Shown here piece after piece: positions 61,238 to 64,000 of a DNA stretch of 64,000 bases (its first letter is position 1; each line of letters starts with the position of its first letter). The position numbers were made by a program, and so were the translations under genes. The notes beneath the pieces were generated by a model, which saw only the letters and a program-made list of their open reading frames with translations, did no database searches and was not told the DNA's origin. The stretch comes from Pseudomonas sp. B33.4 (GTDB lineage Bacteria > Pseudomonadota > Gammaproteobacteria > Pseudomonadales > Pseudomonadaceae): NCBI RefSeq assembly GCF_034555375.1, contig NZ_CP140706.1:5075001-5139000 (forward strand), given 5' to 3'.

Positions 61238-61573
61238 TCAGGATTCGACGGCATCGTTGTGCGGCGCGGACAGCTCGGACGCGAGATGGATTGTGACGAC
61301 GGGTGAACGTGGCGAGACTTCGCCGTCGGGTGTGACCTCGACAACGTAGAATCCGAACTGCCGCAGGTCTATCAAATTCGACCAGTAGCCACCAGGGCCA
61401 ACAGCTTGACCGAAAAGCGGATTCAAAGAATCCTTGGTGCTGTAAGCGCGCACGGTACTGCCAGGGGTAGCGGTCCCCTTCACGGCAAACCATGCACCTG
61501 GTCTATCCCCATTTTGCGGTGAAGTAATCACTGGTGGCTCGAGTGCTTCAGATGCGTCTTTTTTTGCGCTCAT
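61238..61573 (-). CDS. Single Ig-like domain protein
   Basis: A 111-residue protein: a short Lys/Glu-rich head (MSAKKDASEALEPP) and one Ig-like module (VITSPQNGDRPGAWFAVKGTATPGSTVRAYS through VEVTPDGEVSPRSPVVTIHLAS). The module is the same type as those repeated in the 56516-59638 gene. No signal peptide. A lux-type box lies 74 bases before the ATG at 61573, so it probably belongs to the same regulon. It sits between pykA and the lipoprotein gene, 1.6 kb outside the toxin operon. An in-frame upstream extension to 61648 would overlap the box. Confidence 0.75.
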   Translation of the reverse strand: MSAKKDASEALEPPVITSPQNGDRPGAWFAVKGTATPGSTVRAYSTKDSLNPLFGQAVGPGGYWSNLIDLRQFGFYVVEVTPDGEVSPRSPVVTIHLASELSAPHNDAVES

Positions 61574-61646
61574 GTCGTCATGCCTCTTCGCCTCGCCAAC
61601 CATTGGCGAGATGCGATTTTTTATACAGACAGGAAAACAGGGTGAC

Positions 61647-61666
61647 ACCTGTAAGAAATACCAGTT
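61647..61666 (+). promoter_or_regulatory. LuxR-type box upstream of the single-Ig gene
   Basis: The plus strand reads ACCTGT-AAGAAATA-CCAGTT. The left arm is perfect and the right arm has one mismatch (C for A). It lies 74 bases before the start at 61573. Confidence 0.5.
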
Positions 61667-61808
61667 CTGATGAACGGTGTATTGCCTGGGACGTCGAATT
61701 GAAAAACGCTGCGTTCAATAAAGAAAACATTAAGTAGTGCAAACGAACAATGACTACACCCCTCGAGCATAGTAGCCTTCGCTAGCGCTTGAACTCAGGA
61801 GTCTTTGC

Positions 61809-63260
61809 ATGTCCGTCCGTCGTACCAAAATCGTCGCTACCCTTGGCCCGGCCAGTAACTCGCCGGAAGTTCTCGAACAGCTGATTCTGGCTGGTCTGGA
61901 CGTTGCCCGTCTGAACTTCTCCCACGGCACCCCCGACGAGCACAAGGCTCGCGCGAAGCTGGTGCGTGACCTCGCTGCCAAGCACGGTCGCTTCGTCGCC
62001 CTGCTGGGTGACCTGCAAGGCCCGAAAATCCGAATCGCCAAATTCGCCAACAAGAAGATCGAGCTGAAGATCGGTGACAAGTTCACCTTCTCCACCAGCC
62101 ATCCGTTGACCGAAGGCAACCAGCAAGTGGTCGGCATCGACTACCCGGATCTGGTCAAGGACTGTGGTGTGGGCGACGAGCTGCTGCTCGACGACGGCCG
62201 CGTGGTGATGCGCGTTGATACCGCCACCGCAACCGAACTGCATTGCACCGTGACCATCGGCGGTCCGCTGTCCGACCACAAAGGCATCAACCGTCGCGGT
62301 GGCGGCCTGACCGCACCGGCCCTGACTGAAAAAGACAAGGCCGACATCAAGCTCGCCGCAGAAATGGAAGTCGACTACCTCGCGGTGTCCTTCCCGCGTG
62401 ACGCTGCCGACATGGAATACGCCCGTCAACTGCGCGACGAAGCCGGCGGTACTGCCTGGCTGGTAGCGAAGATCGAACGCGCAGAAGCCGTGGCCGACGA
62501 CGAAACCCTCGACGGTCTGATCAAGGCGTCCGACGCAGTGATGGTTGCCCGTGGTGACCTCGGTGTGGAAATCGGCGACGCCGAGCTGGTGGGCATTCAG
62601 AAGAAAATCATTCTGCACGCACGCCGCCACAACAAGGCTGTGATCGTCGCGACCCAGATGATGGAGTCGATGATCCAGAACCCGATGCCGACCCGCGCCG
62701 AAGTGTCCGACGTCGCCAACGCCGTGCTCGACTACACCGACGCCGTGATGTTGTCCGCTGAATCCGCTGCTGGTCTGTATCCGCTGGAAGCTGTGCAGGC
62801 AATGGCGCGCATCTGCGTCGGCGCTGAGAAGCACCCAACGGGCAAGACCTCCAGCCACCGCATCGGCAAGGAATTCACCCGCTGCGACGAAAGCATCGCA
62901 CTGGCGACCATGTACACCGCCAACCACTTCCCGGGCGTCAAAGCGATCATCGCACTGACCGAAAGTGGCTACACCCCGCTGATCATGTCGCGCATCCGCT
63001 CTTCGGTGCCGATCTATGCGTTCTCGCCGCACCGTGAAACTCAAGCGCGCGCAGCCATGTTCCGTGGTGTGTACACCGTACCGTTCGACCCGGCTTCGCT
63101 GGAACCGCACGAAGTCAGCCAGAAAGCCATCGACGAGCTGGTCAAGCGCGGCGTTGTGGAAAAAGGCGACTGGGTCATCCTGACCAAGGGCGACAGCTAC
63201 CACACCACCGGCGGCACCAACGGCATGAAGATCCTGCACGTGGGCGATCCGCAGGTCTGA
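61809..63260 (+). CDS. pykA: Pyruvate kinase (PykA type)
   Basis: A 483-residue glycolytic enzyme. The N terminus RRTKIVATLGPASNSPEVL and NFSHGTPDEHKARA are the phosphate-binding blocks, and the active-site MVARGDLGVEIGDAELVGIQKKI and NPMPTRAEVSDVANAVLDYTDAVMLSAESAAGLYP follow. The length and sequence fit the larger PykA form. It converts PEP and ADP to pyruvate and ATP. AGGAG lies ten bases before the ATG. It is followed by a terminator. Confidence 0.97.
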   Translation: MSVRRTKIVATLGPASNSPEVLEQLILAGLDVARLNFSHGTPDEHKARAKLVRDLAAKHGRFVALLGDLQGPKIRIAKFANKKIELKIGDKFTFSTSHPLTEGNQQVVGIDYPDLVKDCGVGDELLLDDGRVVMRVDTATATELHCTVTIGGPLSDHKGINRRGGGLTAPALTEKDKADIKLAAEMEVDYLAVSFPRDAADMEYARQLRDEAGGTAWLVAKIERAEAVADDETLDGLIKASDAVMVARGDLGVEIGDAELVGIQKKIILHARRHNKAVIVATQMMESMIQNPMPTRAEVSDVANAVLDYTDAVMLSAESAAGLYPLEAVQAMARICVGAEKHPTGKTSSHRIGKEFTRCDESIALATMYTANHFPGVKAIIALTESGYTPLIMSRIRSSVPIYAFSPHRETQARAAMFRGVYTVPFDPASLEPHEVSQKAIDELVKRGVVEKGDWVILTKGDSYHTTGGTNGMKILHVGDPQV

Positions 63261-63280
63261 GTGACGCGCTGAAAAACAAG

Positions 63281-63311
63281 AGCCCCGGCATGTGAGTGCC
63301 GGGGCTTTTTT
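63281..63311 (+). terminator. Terminator of pykA
   Basis: A 10-bp stem (AGCCCCGGCA with TGCCGGGGCT), 6-base loop and T run, 20 bases after the pykA stop. Confidence 0.9.
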
Positions 63312-63350
63312 CGTCTGCGCAGTCATGAAAACCAATATTCACCGGATGTC

Positions 63351-63370
63351 TACTGTCAGGTCTTACAGTA
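63351..63370 (+). promoter_or_regulatory. LuxR-type box upstream of the delta-60 gene
   Basis: The sequence TACTGT-CAGGTCTT-ACAGTA is a dyad with perfectly symmetric 6-base arms, 95 bases before the ATG at 63465. Its spacer reads AAGACCTG on the minus strand, close to AAAACCTG in the 59724 box. Confidence 0.6.
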
Positions 63371-63464
63371 GACGCCTCCATTTGCACGGCATCCAATGAG
63401 CGCTCATTCGGCGAGCCATGCGTTGCGGTTTGCCTGACCCACTCGATTGCAGATGGAACACATT

Positions 63465-64000
63465 ATGAACATGCAAACTCTTGATGATGCAGGGAAGCTG
63501 GATCTGGACTTTGGAACAGCAGGTGTTGTATCGATCATTAATTTCAACTACCCATCGATCAACATCACTGGTGTACAAATTGGCCCGGATAAAAAAATCT
63601 ATGTAGCGGGCAAGGTCGAAGGTGGCTCCGACCCCGAGAGCGCCTTTGTGTTGGGTCGCTTCGATGCAGACGGCACTCTCGACCTTGATTATGGCGTTTC
63701 AGGCTTTGCCCACTGGGTTTATGACGACTTCGATATCGACGGAGTCGAGTCTTTTGCTTTTCAGGCCGATAGAAAAGTAGTGGTCAATTGCACGGTGCGA
63801 AACTCCGTAGGCCAGCAGGTTGCGGCGTTCTCACGCGTGGGGGTGGATGGCTGGATCGACCTCGATTTCGGCACAAACGGCCACACTGTTCTGAATATCG
63901 AGCTATCGCCGCCGGCGAAGCGTACGGCGCCGATAAACCTCGCTGCAAAGCAAGAGAACAGGTCACTGCATGCGAACGGCCCAGGCGGATCCAGGAATGG
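63465..64000 (+). CDS. Delta-60 repeat protein, N-terminal part only
   Basis: A frame from ATG at 63465 that runs off the right edge (178 codons visible). It shows three copies of the uncharacterised delta-60 repeat pattern: GKLDLDFGTAGVV, GTLDLDYGVSGFA and GWIDLDFGTNGHTV, each followed by a beta-strand segment with a KIYVAGKV or KVVVNCTV core. These repeats form beta-propeller-like folds in large extracellular proteins. No signal peptide, like its toxin-locus neighbours. It follows a lux-type box. Completeness and function cannot be judged here. Confidence 0.75.
   Translation, partial: MNMQTLDDAGKLDLDFGTAGVVSIINFNYPSINITGVQIGPDKKIYVAGKVEGGSDPESAFVLGRFDADGTLDLDYGVSGFAHWVYDDFDIDGVESFAFQADRKVVVNCTVRNSVGQQVAAFSRVGVDGWIDLDFGTNGHTVLNIELSPPAKRTAPINLAAKQENRSLHANGPGGSRN

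Noticed and set aside
56485..63370. LexA (SOS) boxes as explanation of the CTGT-N8-ACAG sites
   Set aside because: Geometry fits, but the spacers are not the AT-rich alternation of Pseudomonas LexA sites and the flanks match lux boxes better. Kept as the main alternative to test, not as the preferred call.

Overview
The window is a chromosomal segment of a fluorescent-group Pseudomonas. The evidence is gene order and protein content: tolQRAB-pal-cpoB next to ruvCAB, a YebC/aspS block ending in oprD, mvaT (a Pseudomonas H-NS-type protein), purU and sbcB, and several REP-doublet repeats typical of P. fluorescens relatives. From memory of P. aeruginosa PAO1, the order resembles three separate PAO1 blocks (around PA0958-PA0974, PA4394-PA4405 and PA4314-PA4329) joined end to end, so the segment is mosaic relative to PAO1. 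I ran no database search; all family names come from reading motifs.

Layout. 1-7273, minus strand: cell-envelope Tol-Pal system (cpoB partial, pal, tolB, tolA, tolR, tolQ, ybgC), then Holliday-junction processing (ruvB, ruvA, ruvC). 7.4-13.2 kb: yebC, aspS, an FmdB zinc ribbon, a ribbon-helix-helix protein, a Dps-type ferritin, a membrane-anchored cold-shock protein, slyX and a HIT hydrolase. 14.0-15.4 kb: porin oprD behind an 886-base gene-free leader. 15.5-23.8 kb: mscS, yajQ, panE, a PAS histidine kinase, cobalamin adenosyltransferase, a MutT-ThiE fusion, a glutathione S-transferase and argJ. 23.9-29 kb: secA, a DciA-like gene and a HerA-like ATPase. 29.2-36 kb: a dCACHE chemoreceptor, a three-gene overlapping operon (glycosyltransferase, deacetylase, flippase-like protein), a missed 58-residue gene, purU and mvaT. 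36.2-44.5 kb: sbcB, then a tightly overlapping six-gene cluster (RDD, SpoIIM-like, DUF4129, DUF4350, MoxR, DUF58).

The accessory part is 44.5-64 kb. A four-gene minus-strand operon (59638 down to 44504) encodes a large Ig-repeat protein, the N-terminal half of a TcA toxin subunit (VRP1/SpvA-like) carrying its own C-terminal Ig-like domains, the C-terminal half of TcA (neuraminidase-like region, pore helices, TcB-binding domain), and a second giant Ig-repeat protein with a carbohydrate-binding-like N terminus. No TcB or TcC (Rhs) gene is present. Downstream core genes (PilZ, a TPR-type lipoprotein, pykA) are interleaved with a single-Ig-domain protein and a truncated delta-60-repeat protein.

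The strongest new signal is regulatory. Four 20-base dyads of the form CTGT-N8-ACAG (one with a single mismatch), which resemble LuxR-type (las/rhl or lux) boxes, lie 68-101 bases upstream of the chosen starts of the first Ig gene, the TcA N-terminal gene, the single-Ig gene and the delta-60 gene. This suggests one local regulon in which toxin subunits and Ig/beta-repeat accessory proteins are made together in response to a quorum or host signal. Three 9-base G/C runs, two inside toxin-operon genes, raise the possibility of phase variation.
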